From: Chrysomallon squamiferum
Taxonomy: Eukaryota; Mollusca; Gastropoda; Neomphalida; Peltospiridae
Assembly: GCA_012295275.1 (NCBI GenBank)
Contig: CM022679.1
Coordinates: 30,577,654-30,641,653, forward strand
Direction of reading: 5' to 3'
Length of the DNA: 64,000 nt
A model generated the notes under the pieces. That model was not told where the DNA came from, did no database searches, and saw nothing but the letters and a program-made list of their open reading frames with translations. Below, piece by piece: positions 22,732 through 36,576 of the stretch (positions within the stretch are counted from its first letter, which is position 1; each line of letters starts with the position of its first letter). A program made the translations under genes and the position numbers.

Positions 22732-25700
22732 AAGATGTGTTCCTAATCTTATATTCAGTGCAGTTTTGGACATTTTTAACATTTTATTTTATATGTTAAC
22801 GCATTTGTTACTTTTTCTTTTGTTTGGTGGTGGTGAGGATAAACTGAAGGTGATCGTAAATTGCTTTAAAAAATATTATAAATCGTTTCTGATATTGTCT
22901 TGCAAACATTATAAGAGCAATTAATAGCGGTGAATAGTCAGTCACGAGCGATTTGTAAAGCTAAACCAGGAGGTTATTACTGTCAACGTTTTTGTCTGCT
23001 ATGTTTTTCTCCAGTGCTTGCCTGTCTGTTTGAACTAGGAACACTACGTCTTTAGCACCTTTACACATTTGATTTCAATAAATATGATGTCATAAATACG
23101 TTTGATGATTTACTGATGATTAAAAGACGCTTTACTTTTATGAATGCGTTTTTAATTGAATGGTCTTGAATTAACATAGAAGTATTTACTGTTTGTGTTA
23201 TGTGTTACTAATATATATGAAGTAAAATAGATTTTATAACGTGTAATCTCTATAAGTTCTTTAATCAGTGCTTTTATTTTCATCATCTTCATTAATATTG
23301 CTATTACTTTTGCCTTACTTAAAGCCTTTGAAGAATAAACATTTATGACGTAACTACCATTGTTATTTTGTGTACTGTTTCTAATGAGTGTGAGTATATG
23401 TTTTTGTGGGGATATATGGTGTAATAGAAGGAAAAAAAAACCTCAATAACCTGAAAATTCGATGTCTTCTTCAACAGAAGTTAGAGACAATTGAAATGAA
23501 AATGCATAAATAACACAAACGTTTGAAGATAAAAATAATTAACATACAACAGAAAAAAAAAGCGTTAAAATCTTTTAACAAGGAGAAACAACACACACAC
23601 ACACACAATCTCACTATCTCTAATTCTCTGTATCTGTCAGATTTTATGAATTTTTCCTCTCTTTTTTTCTCTGTGTGTTTCTCTCGCTGTTCATTGATCA
23701 GTTTAATCCATCTCATTTATAACAAATTATAGTTGATTCTTTAGTGTGGCTAGTACAATGGTTAATAACAATATCCTAACAAAGTAAAAACTATTGGAGA
23801 ACAGTTTCTTTATCATTATTTTCTTGAAGATATATTTTAATACAGTCCTACGGTAAGGGATGTACTCTTGCTATATCAAACATAAAACAGTGTTGAAAAT
23901 AATCCTCATCAGGAAGATTATTCGTTTAACTAGCAGAACCTATGAAAAAAGAGTAAGTATATATTATATACACAAATCAATGAGTAAAAGATTTATGCTG
24001 AAGGGGCAAAAATGTTCTTTCCCTATGCCAAAGTCGGCATCCTTCCCCTCTGTAACAACTATACTGTGTCAGTTTCCTTAACAAAACCAGCGGAGATATT
24101 TTTCACGTCTGATAATATCAATCAATAAAAACTATGTTCCTTTCACAGAAAAACGCAGACAGATCTATATTTCTTTCATTTCATAGGTAGACATTAAAAC
24201 TGAATAAAACTAAAGTATCGATTTTACTAAAACGACGATGAAAACAATTAAATTTGTCTAAGAAATTAACGGCTTTGCTTATCAGGTTTTTATCCGGAAC
24301 TTCTCAAGCAGAAGGTAATAAAATAACAGGTAACAGGTGACATCACTTCATCTCTGATATTTACCGAGTGAACACTTTACCTTGACCGGTCCCACCCTAC
24401 ATATTCCCTAACTGCGAGGTTTAATCAAGGGTTTTATTTCTAAACGTATTTATCACGTCACTTGCTACATTATAAGGTAACTGCATGGAAGACTGTATAA
24501 TTTATTAGTGACATATGTAAAAAAAATTAGAAACAAAAGGGAAACAATGAAACATTTTAGATGACACCTGGTACACAGGCTACACAAGTATACGCACCCA
24601 TACCTGTCAGTGGGTGTGGTGACATTTATGGTTTGCAGTCGAAGATCATCCAGAATGAAAAGTTATTTCATTTACCTTTTGAAAATATTACTGAGAACCT
24701 CGTATAAGCTTTCCAGTGACTTCTACACATTTGTAATAATTTAGTAATGAAAAATCAGTTGATGTAATACATTTTTGTTCACAAAAATCATTAAGTAAGC
24801 AAACTCTTGGCATTTGAATACGTTATATATATTTAATATACAATATAATACGGAGAGTAAATAAATGCATATCAGTTCAGAAGAGGACAATACAATGTAC
24901 ATTATAAATTAAAAACTCCTTTGCTTCTCAGTATGTAAATATTAGAATTAAATTAAAAAACATTTTCAGTTCATAATTTAAGGAATAAAGTTATATTTTT
25001 TTAAAATATGAAATTAATTATTTCTCTGTAAGATGAAAGTTAGAACATGAAAAAAACAAAAACAAAAAAAAACAAGAATTGTTTTGCAGCTGACCTATAT
25101 TATAAATTTAATATTTAGAAGTTTATTCTGCATTAAAACAAAATACACAAGTCTTATTTACGAGATGTTTATTGAACTCAGATGTGTAAAGACGAAGTGT
25201 TCTTGGTATAAACAGACACTGACAAAAAGCAGAGAAGAAAGAAAAGTTTACAGTAATTAGCGCTGTTTACATTGTATCAAGATTCAACTTTTCAAATCTG
25301 TTTGGGAATACTGAACTCTCTTCATCCATAACAATAAGAGAAAAACTATCTAAAACATTTATGGATGCCAGTTACTCTACAGGAAAACAGAAATAAGGAT
25401 AACAACAACAAGTACAACAATAACAATAATGTTTAGAAAGCAACTTATTGGATGTGTTAATCCAACTAATTGAATTGATAGATGTTAAGCATCAGTGTTA
25501 TTCATAAGAAAATATGTTCGTTTATGTTAAGTACATCCCTATCCGATTATTTCTTCGAGCAAACCCTCAAACGTTTTAGGACAACTTAATGGACATAGAC
25601 TTTACTTCCCTCACTAATTTATGAAATATATCTGCTTAGTTTGCATATGAAATATAAACGGATCATCAGGCTAGATTTGGATACCCTTAATATATTCAAA

Positions 25701-25879
25701 ATTCCGAACTGGTGAACTTATATTCTGTGTTCAGAAAATTAAAAATCCCTAACTGTACATTCATGCATTATGTTCGTCAGAAACTTCTCTCTTTTCGTTA
25801 TTACGAAATAAATCTGAATTATTAGCAGTATTATAAGATATTAGTGTAAATAAATTTTACAACATATTCCAAGATGCTA
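22732..25879. other. Convergent spacer of unit 2 with 3' UTRs
   Basis: Collinear with the spacers of units 1 and 3, with small insertions and deletions. The AATAAA of the + gene is at 23077-23082; the - gene signal (TTTATT on +) is at 25168-25173. No coding gene seen: the short open frame seen near 12641 in unit 1 is disrupted here. Confidence 0.7.
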
Positions 25880-27592
25880 CTAGTTAAGATCAAATTTCCA
25901 AGCTAACAGAAGTAACACAAAGACGATAACTATACTGCTTATAGTAATAAAACCATAATGATGCACATCTTCTGTCCTTCCAAGGAAATTTTCCAGATAG
26001 ACGTCACTGCCAGAGACATCATCTTTTTCTTTTTCTGTTTCTTCCAAGTAATCTTCGAGATAATCATCAGCAAAACACAGCATCTGTTTCAGTGCTATCA
26101 GACAAGGCAGATCGATTTTATCATTCAACTCAATTTCACTTTCGTAATTCTGGATTGGGAAAATGTGACTCCGAGGCAGAGCTATCAATTGGGACGTTTT
26201 CCCAACAGCTTCAGCGACAGCATCACTGAAAAATATATTTTCAGCATCTTCACTGACTTCAGGGCAAAGTTTGTCCACCTTCGTGAGAAGTAACACCTGT
26301 GGTATACCTGCCAATATTAACACGTACGTAATTAAAATGATATCATATATTTATTTTTTGTCGTGTTTGTCTGTCAGTATAATTAATATGTAACTAATTA
26401 AAATGATACCGTATATTCATTTATGTTCGTATATACCTCTCAGTGTTTTGAATATGTAGCTAATTAAAGTGATAGCATTTGTTTATCTGTCTATACGAGT
26501 GAGTGCTGCAAAGATTCAAACAATCTGCAAAAATATTTTTCAAATTACGTTCTGATTGACACCAATGACAGATGTAATCATGGGACAGCAAATTGTTGCC
26601 AAATTTTCAAAGATGTTTGAAAAAAATCGATTTTCATATTAGTTTTTGTATACATATATATGTGTGCATGGCTATACCTCTTTGGTTTGCCTTCTGTTGA
26701 AAATGTTTTATAGTTTCGAGCAGACTGTCAGGAAATACATCCAAAGAGCAGCTGTCGATGACAAAAGCAATGCAGTGTATTTTATCTCCTAATGTAGGAC
26801 TTTTATTGTAACCGTGACTGTCCGGGGTTACAGACAAAGATGGATGGAACTGTAAAAAAAAAAAAAAAACAATAACGATAATAGTAGGAATACCAACTAG
26901 TACAACAGTATTACTAGTAACAACAAAACAACAACGCAAACAAGAACAAAGATAACAGCTTTAACAATAAAAACTAGAACTAAATACAGATAATAGGAAC
27001 ACCAACCAGAACAACAACAACAACACCACCACGACCAGCACCGCCACAACAATAACAACAACAACAACAGCAGCAGTACACGTAGTAGCAGTAATAGTAA
27101 CACTAGTAGTAGTAGTAGTTGTTGTTAAATTTTGATTACACATTTATTACTACTGGAAGTTCAGGCTGTTGTTATAGGAGAAGTATATAATTATGTATAT
27201 ATAAGTGTTGATGTGTTCTTACAATAGAGGTTGTCTGTCCTTCTGTCTGTCCTTACCTCATATCCGTCTGAAATATGACCATTCAAAAGTGACACGAGAT
27301 CCACAATGTCGAGTCCTTGACCTTCTTCAAGTCCTCGAGTGTCACACAGTCGAAATTTGAGAGGAGATCCCGAACTTTCAGATTTGATCTTGTACATTCG
27401 AAACTAACAAATAAATAAATAAATAAATAAATATGTAAATAAATAGATAAACAAACAAATATCTATAGTTATCTTCACAAGAAGAAGAAACAGATTACTT
27501 CAGTGTTCAAACTTTCAGATTTGATCTTGTACATTCGAAACTAATAAATAAATAATAAATAATAAATAAATAAATAGATAAATAAATATCCA

Positions 27593-27632
<40 letters not shown>

Positions 27633-28504
27633 GAAGAAGAAGAAGAAGACGAAGAGCATGATAATGACATTATGAATTAAGAAATAAATAAGAAGGTACA
27701 CATTTCAGTGGGTTACACAGATTTTATCACATGGGTCTTCAGTTACCTTCAGAAAAAGAAGAAAACCAGATTACTTTAGAGTTCAAAACTGTTACAGTTA
27801 CAATCTGACAGAAACAAACCGTTGTAGTCAAACTGTGTTCTGCTCCACCACTTCTAGCCTTGCTTGTAACTCGACCTCTGAACACAGAGTTCACCGTGTT
27901 AAAGAAACTGGATTTTCCCGATCCAACCAGTCCTGTCAGCAGTATATTTACGAACTGTTTTTCCAGTCCTTGTACAGGCGTGTATTTTTTTAGCTCCGTT
28001 TTCAGTATCTATTTGACAAGCAGACAGACAAATAAATAAATCATAAATTGTTTAATACAGAAAGTTATTGTCAGATTTAAATATAATTAATATTTAGATG
28101 TCTGTTATAATTGTTGTATTTATTATCATAATCAATTTTCTCTGTGAATATAGAGCACTGGTATGATAAGGTATCATAAATATTATAACTACTTCTAATT
28201 TGTTCTGAATTGTGAAATGATAAATGAAAACCCATAACAATGGCAAGACTGTTTTCACAAACAAACGGAAAAGATAATGATCCTAAAGTTTTATTTCACC
28301 AGCTATCCATTGATTCTAGAGTAGAAACTAAACATGATGATATTTCTTATGAATGATTTTCATGACGTTTGATGGTTTAGACGAGATTACATTGACTGAA
28401 GCGTCTGGAATCTTTCGCCAAGGTTCTGGAATAGACTCTCTTCCGGGGACATCTGTAATTTAGAAAAGGTTCGTAGAATCGTTATTGTTATTGTTGTTGT
28501 TGAT

Positions 28505-28536
<32 letters not shown>

Positions 28537-29193
28537 AATTATTATTATTGCTATTATTATTACTATCGTCATTATTATTATGGTAACTGATTGAGCAATA
28601 TTTATAAATGACCGAAATTTATACATTTGAGTTTGTCAGTTGTAGTTTTCAAAAAAATACTTTTACCCACCTTCTACTTGGTACACCTCTATATCCAGAA
28701 AGTTCATATTATTGTTGGTGATGTCATATACAGATTTGTTGTTCATACTGTAACTATTCCCAAACCGTGTGTAACCATTTCCTTTAAAATAGTTTCCTGT
28801 TTTATTCATTGTACCGCCAAAAACACACAAATCATATCCACTTCCAAATACTGGCCCGTAGTTTCTCTAGTTATACATACAGTGGCTGTTTACTTTCACT
28901 GGGGAATTTTTCTGGTGCGTTATTTCCTTTGTACCTCAGTTTGAAGAGAAAAGCGTCATTGTGATTTGTGTATGATCCAGAAGAGTTCCAGCTGAGTGGA
29001 TTGTATCCACCAAACACACAGTGATCTGTGTTATAACATACTGTCACAGTTGGTCCCTTATTGTCACACTTACTGTGAAACACCTTAGCACTGCACCCAT
29101 CTCTTGTGGTTTCAACAGAAGTTTGTACTTTTTATACCCACCTATCCACTTAGACATCTGATTCTGATCTTCTTTACTGAAAGATACAGCCAT
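25880..29193 (-). pseudogene. Membrane-anchored IFI44-like copy with broken TLDc exon, unit 2
   Basis: All six exons are present on the - strand: 29193-28671, 28452-28391, 28008-27820, 27403-27257, 26849-26678 and 26307-25880. Exons 2-6 are open, with intact P-loop GLVGSGKS, DTRG and TKVD, the acidic linker (EETEKEKDDVSGSD) and a terminal membrane span (SSIVIVFVLLLLAW). Exon 1 is broken: one base is lost near 29110, one G is gained at 28901-28904, and CAG has become TAG at 28867-28869. TLDc and GTPase therefore cannot be made as one protein from the standard ATG. It is most likely a recent pseudogene. A shorter GTPase-plus-anchor protein from a later start is possible but unsupported. It ends about 11 residues earlier than the unit 3 copy (KFDLN). 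Confidence 0.85.
27505..27650 (-). repeat. Duplicated start of exon 4 plus (TAAA)n/(ATT)n in intron 3, unit 2
   Basis: A second copy of the intron 3 acceptor and the first ~30 bases of exon 4 (coding FRMYKIKSE) lies at about 27510-27545, followed by TAAA and ATT repeats. The real exon 4 is at 27257-27403. The same duplication occurs in unit 3 near 41335-41365. Confidence 0.8.
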
Positions 29194-29467
29194 GTTTTGA
29201 AATCTGTAAAATAAAGTTTAATTCTGTAAAATAAGCAGTTTATTAATATGTTATTCTTCACGTACTGAATACAAACACTGAATATCTCTATCTATAATAT
29301 CACTATTCAACAACAGAAAATAAACAATGTGCATCTCATATTAGGAGGTCAACAACATAAAATTAACAGATACATATGTATACACACATGCTCGCGTATG
29401 CTTACACATACACACACATACACACACGCAAGCACATACAAACACAGTTTTCAAATTTGTTCGATAC

Positions 29468-29598
29468 CTGAGCACTGCAAGTTTCCAAAGTAGTTGATGA
29501 ATTGTCCTTGAGACTCGTAACGATTGTACTTTTACACAGCGGGCTCGATAGTGTGACCTACTTACTGCAGTGAACGTTTAGATGATTAAGTCTTTATA
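29468..29598 (-). promoter_or_regulatory. Leader exon and TATA box of the - strand copy, unit 2
   Basis: TATAAA on the - strand (+ 29593-29598) precedes a predicted leader exon of about 100 bp ending at 29468 (TGCTCAG, donor GTATCG). It is nearly identical to the unit 1 - strand leader. Confidence 0.5.
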
Positions 29599-30149
29599 CA
29601 CAGCGGTGCTGTTCTTATTATATTTTTCATAATTTCTCACCTTTTATTTCTTCATGCTTTTTCGGGAAATTCTTCTTCTTCTTCTTCTTTTTAAAGTTTT
29701 ACTGACAGGGTTGTCTCATATTCTGACAGCCTTCATATAAAAGTGCTTCAGTGTGGTAGGGATAATAGTAGTTTGCTGATAAAGTTTTATCTAAAGTAAT
29801 GGTTTATCCTGTACACAGCTAGGCTGGATTAGTGCGCGGTAAAGAGGATATGAAACTGTGTAGAAATACTTAATTTACTTCAAGATGACCAAGATATTTA
29901 TGCTTTGTAAATAAGCGCAGGAACAAGGAAGAAAAAAACAATTAGTAATAATTATATTAAAATAAAACAAATAAGAAAAAATATTAAAGTAAAAAGAATA
30001 AGGAAAAGTAATAAAATAAATAAATGAATGTATACGAAACAAATACATAATAAATAAATAAATAAAAGTATTAAACAAAATATTCAATAGTATTAAAGTT
30101 TGGGTCACTGTAGTAATTGTGGTGCATCTAATTGTATTCATTTCATTTC

Positions 30150-31158
30150 ATTTATTGATTTAAAAGGAAAATAAATCCATGAATATTTAAATGAAGGACA
30201 TGTTGTAAGACTTAGAGATGTCACTACGCAAAAACATTCGCTGTAGCAACTGGTCACAGTGTCATGGTAAACGTGTTAAACAGCCAGTACAGTGAATCAA
30301 ATTAATATTTCTTGGAAAAGAGAAAGACGACATAAAAGTGACATTTTACTAAGAAAATAAATTTTTACTAAGAACAAATAGAACATTAAAAAAGAAGAGA
30401 AAAAGACGAATGTATGTGCATGATTGTGGTTAATATTGTTATCGGGCAAAGTACTTTAAGTCACATGCTATTCCGGCTTCAGGTAATCTATTTTGTATCA
30501 TGAGATAAAACGTGTACTTTGTATCAGTTCGCATGTGAATGTCAGCAGGATTCTACCTGGCAGTCTAACTAAACGTACTTACGTGAAAATATTTGTTCAT
30601 CATTTTACAGGTAATTAATATAACATTTTCATTAAAATTGAAGAGTGTGAGATTTCATTTTCATAACTTTTAATTCTGGAAACCATAAATCTAATAACCA
30701 CTGACGCGGATGGGTGCGTGTATATGTGTAACCTGTTTAACATTAACTTCCTAACACGGGATGCACACTGTCTGTATTCAGTTGTTGAATAGTGACATCC
30801 TAGAACGAGATATATATTATTTCTCTTTAATACATTTAAGAATAATTTCAGTATTAACTGTTTATTTTACAATATTAACTGTTTGCTTTATAGATTTCAA
30901 AACATGGCTGTATTTTTCAGTAAAAAAGATCAGACTCAGAGGTCTAAGTACATAAGTGGATACAAAAATCACCAACATCTGTCTAAAGCCACAAAGGATG
31001 GATGTAGGCTATTTATAAACATTTCCAAAGCAGGAACAATAGTAATAGTAGAAGTAGAGAGTACTACTACTACTAATAATAATGAAACAAATTATTTAAA
31101 ATATCATAACAAATTGAAATCAGGCAGTCGGATAATATACAGTGACGACAATGAGTGA
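30150..31158 (+). pseudogene. Fourth + strand IFI44-like remnant: degenerate promoter and truncated exon 1
   Basis: At about 30150-30410 there is a diverged single copy of the + gene upstream block (CTTGGAAAAGAGAAAGACG). A leader region follows, then acceptor TTTATAG and an exon 1 start (ATG at 30904; MAVFFSKKDQTQRSKY). After GCR near 31008 the frame passes straight into sequence that is intron 1 in the intact copies (GCTATTTATAAACATTT), so the rest of the TLDc exon was deleted. No GTPase exons follow. It is a dead fragment, unless a short peptide is made. Confidence 0.85.
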
Positions 31159-31247
31159 ATAATAGTAATTTTGATAGTAGTAATAGAAGAAATTTAATAA
31201 AAAAAAATTCTACTAGTTTAATAGCAGTAATCGTAGTAGAACTAGTA

Positions 31248-31291
<44 letters not shown>

Positions 31292-31929
31292 CTTCATTTA
31301 TTCGTGTGTTTAATTTCAATCCATTTATCTATAAATTTAAACGACAGGATATATTGTAAGACTTCAGTGATGTAGATAATGTAGTAATAACGTATAATAA
31401 TTGTTCAATACCTGTGCAAACACATTCAGTGTGCAACATATTCACTGTGCAAACACATTCAGTGTTGATTAAATTCACTGTAGTATCTAGATCACATTCT
31501 CTGTTCACGTGGGTAAGAAAGAGAACACGAAGAAGAAAAAGAAATAGCAAATATCTGCTGGGAAAAAAGTATATATATATAAAAAACGAAACAAAACAAA
31601 CAATAAACGAAAAAAACAACAACAACAAACACAACACACAAACAGAAGAAACCCCCCAAAAAAGAAGAAAAAAGTACAACAACTATAATAGTAGCAGTTG
31701 TAATAGCAGCAGCAGTAGTAGTAGTAGTAGTAGTAACTGAAGTAAGTATCAGTAGCCGCTGCAGTAGAAGTTATAGCAGTGGCAGAAGCAGTAAGAGTAC
31801 TAGTGGCAACAGCACAATTAATAATAGTAGTTGTAATTGTGGTACATGTAATTATATTCATTTTATTTCATTTATTTATTTATTTAAAAGCAAAATATAC
31901 CTCTGCAGTTTTAAATGAAGGACGTATGT

Positions 31930-32570
31930 TGTAAGACTTAGGGATGTTGCTATGCAAATACATTCGCTGTAGCAGATGCCCATACGATCCAGGAAGTCGT
32001 GTCAAACAGCCACTACAGTGAATCAATATTTCTTGGAAAAGGGAAAGGCTACATAGAAGTAACGTTTTACTGAGAAAGTCATTTTCTTTTCTAAGAAGAA
32101 GTCTGACATTAAAAAGAGGAGAAAGACGATAAGAACAAGTGAAACTAGACGTTTAGGAAATCGCAGCGTTACTAACAAAGATAAAATAAAACGCTTTGTA
32201 ATGCAGAACATATCACTGCAAATATAAACGACGCCCACGTGTTGTGAAGTATGTGTGATAAAAATAGAAATGTTGCGTAGTAACTATGTGACATGAGCCA
32301 CGTAGCCGTGTTAAACAGAACGTGAACGAACATTAATGTTTCATAGAAAAGGAAAAGCGAAAACACACGTAGTATTTTACAAAGAAATTCGACAGGTGTC
32401 TCACATTAATAAAAAGGAGAAAACACGAAAGGCATTAAGAACACGTCAAAGTGGAAGTTACGAAATCGCAGCTTTCGGGTAAGTACTAAGACAAATAAAA
32501 CAAAATGTGTTTTAACGTGTATCTATGTCTGTATTGAATAATTACATCAGGCATAGTGCTTTAGGTCATA
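31930..32570 (+). promoter_or_regulatory. Tandem-duplicated upstream block with ISRE-like sites, unit 3
   Basis: Matches the blocks of units 1 and 2. The GAAA-rich sites are GGAAAAGGGAAAG at 32035-32047 and GGAAAAGCGAAAAC at 32351-32364, the latter unchanged in all three units. Confidence 0.4.
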
Positions 32571-32624
32571 TGCTACTTTCTGCTTCAGATAACCCATTTT
32601 CTATTATGAGATAATCTATTCACC

Positions 32625-32770
32625 TATAAATGTCCGGAAAATTGTAGTTGGCAGGGGAGCAAACAGTATTTACGTGAAAAGTCTACATTAATTACACCAG
32701 TGAAATTACCCAGTGGATTAAATCTCAGCTCCTCCGGCTTTTAGCCGCAAACTTTGACATCATTATACAA
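32625..32770 (+). promoter_or_regulatory. TATA box and predicted untranslated first exon, copy 3
   Basis: TATAAA at 32625-32630. The leader exon ends at 32770 before GTAACC and joins the acceptor just before 33264. Confidence 0.5.
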
Positions 32771-32817
32771 GTAACCCAAAACAATATAATATTTTCAATT
32801 AATCTTAATGTGTGACC

Positions 32818-32936
<119 letters not shown>

Positions 32937-33273
32937 GGGGAGATAAGTGATTTGACACGGAACGACCCATATGTTGTCTATTGACGTAACTCGGCTGTAA
33001 TCGATGCGCAAAGCAGGTTAAGCGATACATTATGTGTGTATGTTCATATATAGGTATGTAACTACTGTATTAACTTAACGTGACTATACATATCTGTAAT
33101 TTGAATTTTTATTATTAATGTAATGTTGTTAGTTTTGAATATATCGTACTAGAAGGAAGTATTTATAATCAGTTATTGAATAGTGAAATCCTAATACGAC
33201 ATGTACACTTTTGGTATTCTGAACATAAAAAAATAATATAAGACTTAACTTTTTATTTTACAGATTTCAAAAC

Positions 33274-34920
33274 ATGGCTGTATCTTTCAGTAAACAAGAT
33301 CAGAATCAGATGTCTAAGTGGATAGGTGGGTACAAAAAGTACAAACTTCTGTTTAAAGCCACAAGAGATGGGTGTAGTTCTCAGGTGTTTCACACTAAGT
33401 GTGACAATATGGGTCCAACTGTGACAGTATGTTACAACACAGATCACTGTGTGTTTGGTGGATACAATCCACTCAGCTGGAACTCTTCTGGATCATACAC
33501 AAATCACAATGACGCTTTTCTCTTCAAACTGAGGTACAAAGGAAATAACGCACCAGAGAAATTTCCAGTAATTGTTGGCAATGGGAATTCTATGTACAAT
33601 GACGCAAGTTACGGACCAATGTTTGGAGGTGGATATGATTTGTATCTGTTTAGCGGTACAATTAATAAAAGCGGAAACTATTTTCAAGGAAATGGTTCCA
33701 CAAGTTTTGGGAATAGCTACAATATGAATAGCAAAACTGCAAATGACATCACCAACAACAATCTGAGTTTTCTGGATATAGAAGTGTACCAGGTGGAAGG
33801 TGGGTAAACATATATTTCAAGACAAGAACTGAAGGAAAATGAAATGTAGACATTTAGGCTATTTATAAACATTTCTAAAGCAGTAACAATAGTAATAGTA
33901 AGAAGAAACAAATTATTTAAACTAATAATAATAATGAAACAGCAAATTCGGCAAATATTCAGTGATGACAATGAGTGAATGTCTATTTTTGTGCTTTTTC
34001 CGATGTAATTTGGTCTGTTTGTTTGTTGGTTTTGGGTTTTTTTCTCCGAGAAGATTAAATAAATGAAAATAAATTAAATCAGTTTTAATTTAGTGTTTAT
34101 TACATGTTGGTCCTCTGATATTTTGTACTGTGGGTTTCCGAAAACATTAATATAAAGTAATTATAAGAATCTATTTTAACTTACAGATAGAAGAGGAAAT
34201 CCAGAAGAACCATGGAGGAAAATACCAGACATTTCAGTCAATGTAATCTCTCTCCACCCTTAAACATCATAAATAATCTTCATAACAAACAGTATTTCTC
34301 TATTTGTGTTGTAGAATTAGAGATTAGTCAATGAAATAAATCTCTGATATACGAGTTTGATATTTTCTGATTACGTTTGTTTATAGAACCTATCTTACAT
34401 CCTAAAAGAAAGAAAGAAAATAACTTTTCTCTTGTGCTTGATACTAAGAAGGAAGAAGTAAAAATTTAAACTAAAAGATAAATCATTATAACATTTTTAA
34501 CTGATTGTCTTCATATTTAATAAACATATTTATTTATTTCTGTATTTATTTATTTATTTATTTGTTTGACAGAAACTTAAAACGGAGCTAGACAAATATA
34601 CGCCTGTCGAAGGTCTCGAAAAACAGTTCGTAAACATACTGCTGACAGGACTGGTTGGATCGGGAAAATCCAGTTTCTTTAACACTGTGAACTCTGTGTT
34701 CAGAGGTCGAGTTACAAGCAAGGCTAGAAGTGGTGGAGCAGAACACAGTTTGACTACAACGGTTTGTTTCTGTAACAGCTTTGAACTCTAAAGTAATCTG
34801 TTTTTCTTCTTTTTCTGAAGGTAACTGAAGACCCATGTGATAAAATCTGTGTAACCCACTGAAATGTAAACCTTTTTATTTATTTCTTAATTCATAATGA
34901 TCATTATCATGTTCTTCACC

Positions 34921-34968
<48 letters not shown>

Positions 34969-35495
34969 GATATTTATTTATTTATTTATTGATTAGTTTC
35001 GAATGTACAAGATCAAATCTAAAGGCTCGACATATCCTCTCAAATTTCGACTGTGTGACACTCGAGGACTTGAAGAAGGTCAAGGACTGGACATTGTGGA
35101 TCTCGTGTCACTGTTGGATGGTCATATTTCAGACGGATATGAGGTAAGGGTAGACAGAAAACAGATAATTGCCGTTAGAAATACACTGCAACACTTGTAT
35201 ATACATAATTATATACTTTACTACAATATCAGGCTTAATAGCTAAAAATAATACAGGTGTAATCACAATTACTACTACTACTATTACTACTATTACTACT
35301 GCTACTATTAGAACTTACTAATAATACAACTACTAATACTGCTCCTAATACCACTATTATTAATATTATTATAAATGTTGTTTCAATTGTTTGTGGCTTA
35401 TGTTCTTATTGACTGTATAACTCGTATTTTTTTCTGACTGTTATTGTTGAAGTTCTTATAGTTATTATCATTCTTGTTGTGAGAATTACTATTAC

Positions 35496-35564
<69 letters not shown>

Positions 35565-36576
35565 AGTTGTTATTGTTTTTACAGTTTACGGTTTATTATT
35601 GTTGTGAGAGTTACTATTACTCTTATTATTGTTGTTTTGGTTTTTACAGTTCAATCCATCTTTGTCTGTAACCCCGGACAGTCACGGTTACAACAAAAGT
35701 CCTACGTTAGGAGATAAAATACACTGCATTGCTTTTGTCATCGACAGCTGCTCTTTGGATGTATTTCCTGACAGTCTGCTCGAAACTATAAAACGTTTTC
35801 AACAGAAGGCAAACCAAAGAGGTACAGGGAACAATAAACATAAATAAATTAAAAATTAAGTTGAATGAAAGTTGATTTTAGCAAACATCTTTTTAAAATT
35901 TGGCAACCATGGAATGACTAGTGCAAGACGAAATAACTGTATGGCTAATTTCAATGTTTGCAACATTAATTCGCATAAACGATAATAAATGAATACAATT
36001 GTAATTAGTTACCTGTTATAGTGACAAGTACTGAAGACAATAAAAGGACTAAATGGTTTCATTGCAATTAGGTACATCTTAATTGTATTAACATGTATAC
36101 ACGATAACAAATCAGTAAATGAATAAATTGTACCACTTTAATTAACTTAATATTATTTATATTTAAAGCTGTACAAGGTAATATCAGAATAAATGGATAT
36201 ATGATATCACGTTAATTATTTACAAACTGGCAAATATAATAAATGAATAAATAAATATTATGATATCATTTTAATTACGTACGTGTTAATGTTGGCAGGT
36301 ATACCACAGGTGGTTCTTCTCACGAAGGTGGACAAACTTTGCCCTGAAGTCAGTGAAGACGCTGGAAATATATTTTTCAGTGATGCTGTCGCTGAAGCTG
36401 TCGAAGGAGTGTCCCAGTTGATAGCTCTGCCTCGGAGTCACATTTTCCCAATCCAGAATTACGAAAGTGAAATTGAGTTGAATGATAAAATCGATCTGCC
36501 TTGTCTGATAGCACTGAAACAGATGCTGTGTTTTGCTGATGATTATCTGGAAGATTATTTGGAAACACACGAGTAA
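33274..36576 (+). CDS. IFI44-like TLDc-GTPase protein, soluble form (copy 3)
   Basis: Six coding exons: 33274-33799, 34187-34242, 34573-34761, 34997-35143, 35650-35821 and 36299-36576. They give 455 codons with no stops and the same lengths and phases as copies 1 and 2. The TLDc patch is of the copy 1 type (NDASYGPMFGGGYDLYLF). GLVGSGKS, DTRG and TKVD are intact. Intron 4 shares with copy 2 the (ATT)n tract and two acceptor-like sites before the real one, so copies 2 and 3 are closer to each other there than to copy 1. It ends DYLETHE. Polyadenylation signal AATAAA at 36922-36927. It pairs convergently with the intact membrane-anchored gene at 39645-43044. Confidence 0.87.
35498..35563. repeat. 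(ATT)n microsatellite in intron 4 of copy 3
   Basis: About 22 ATT triplets ending in TTACAG, as in copy 2. Confidence 0.92.
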
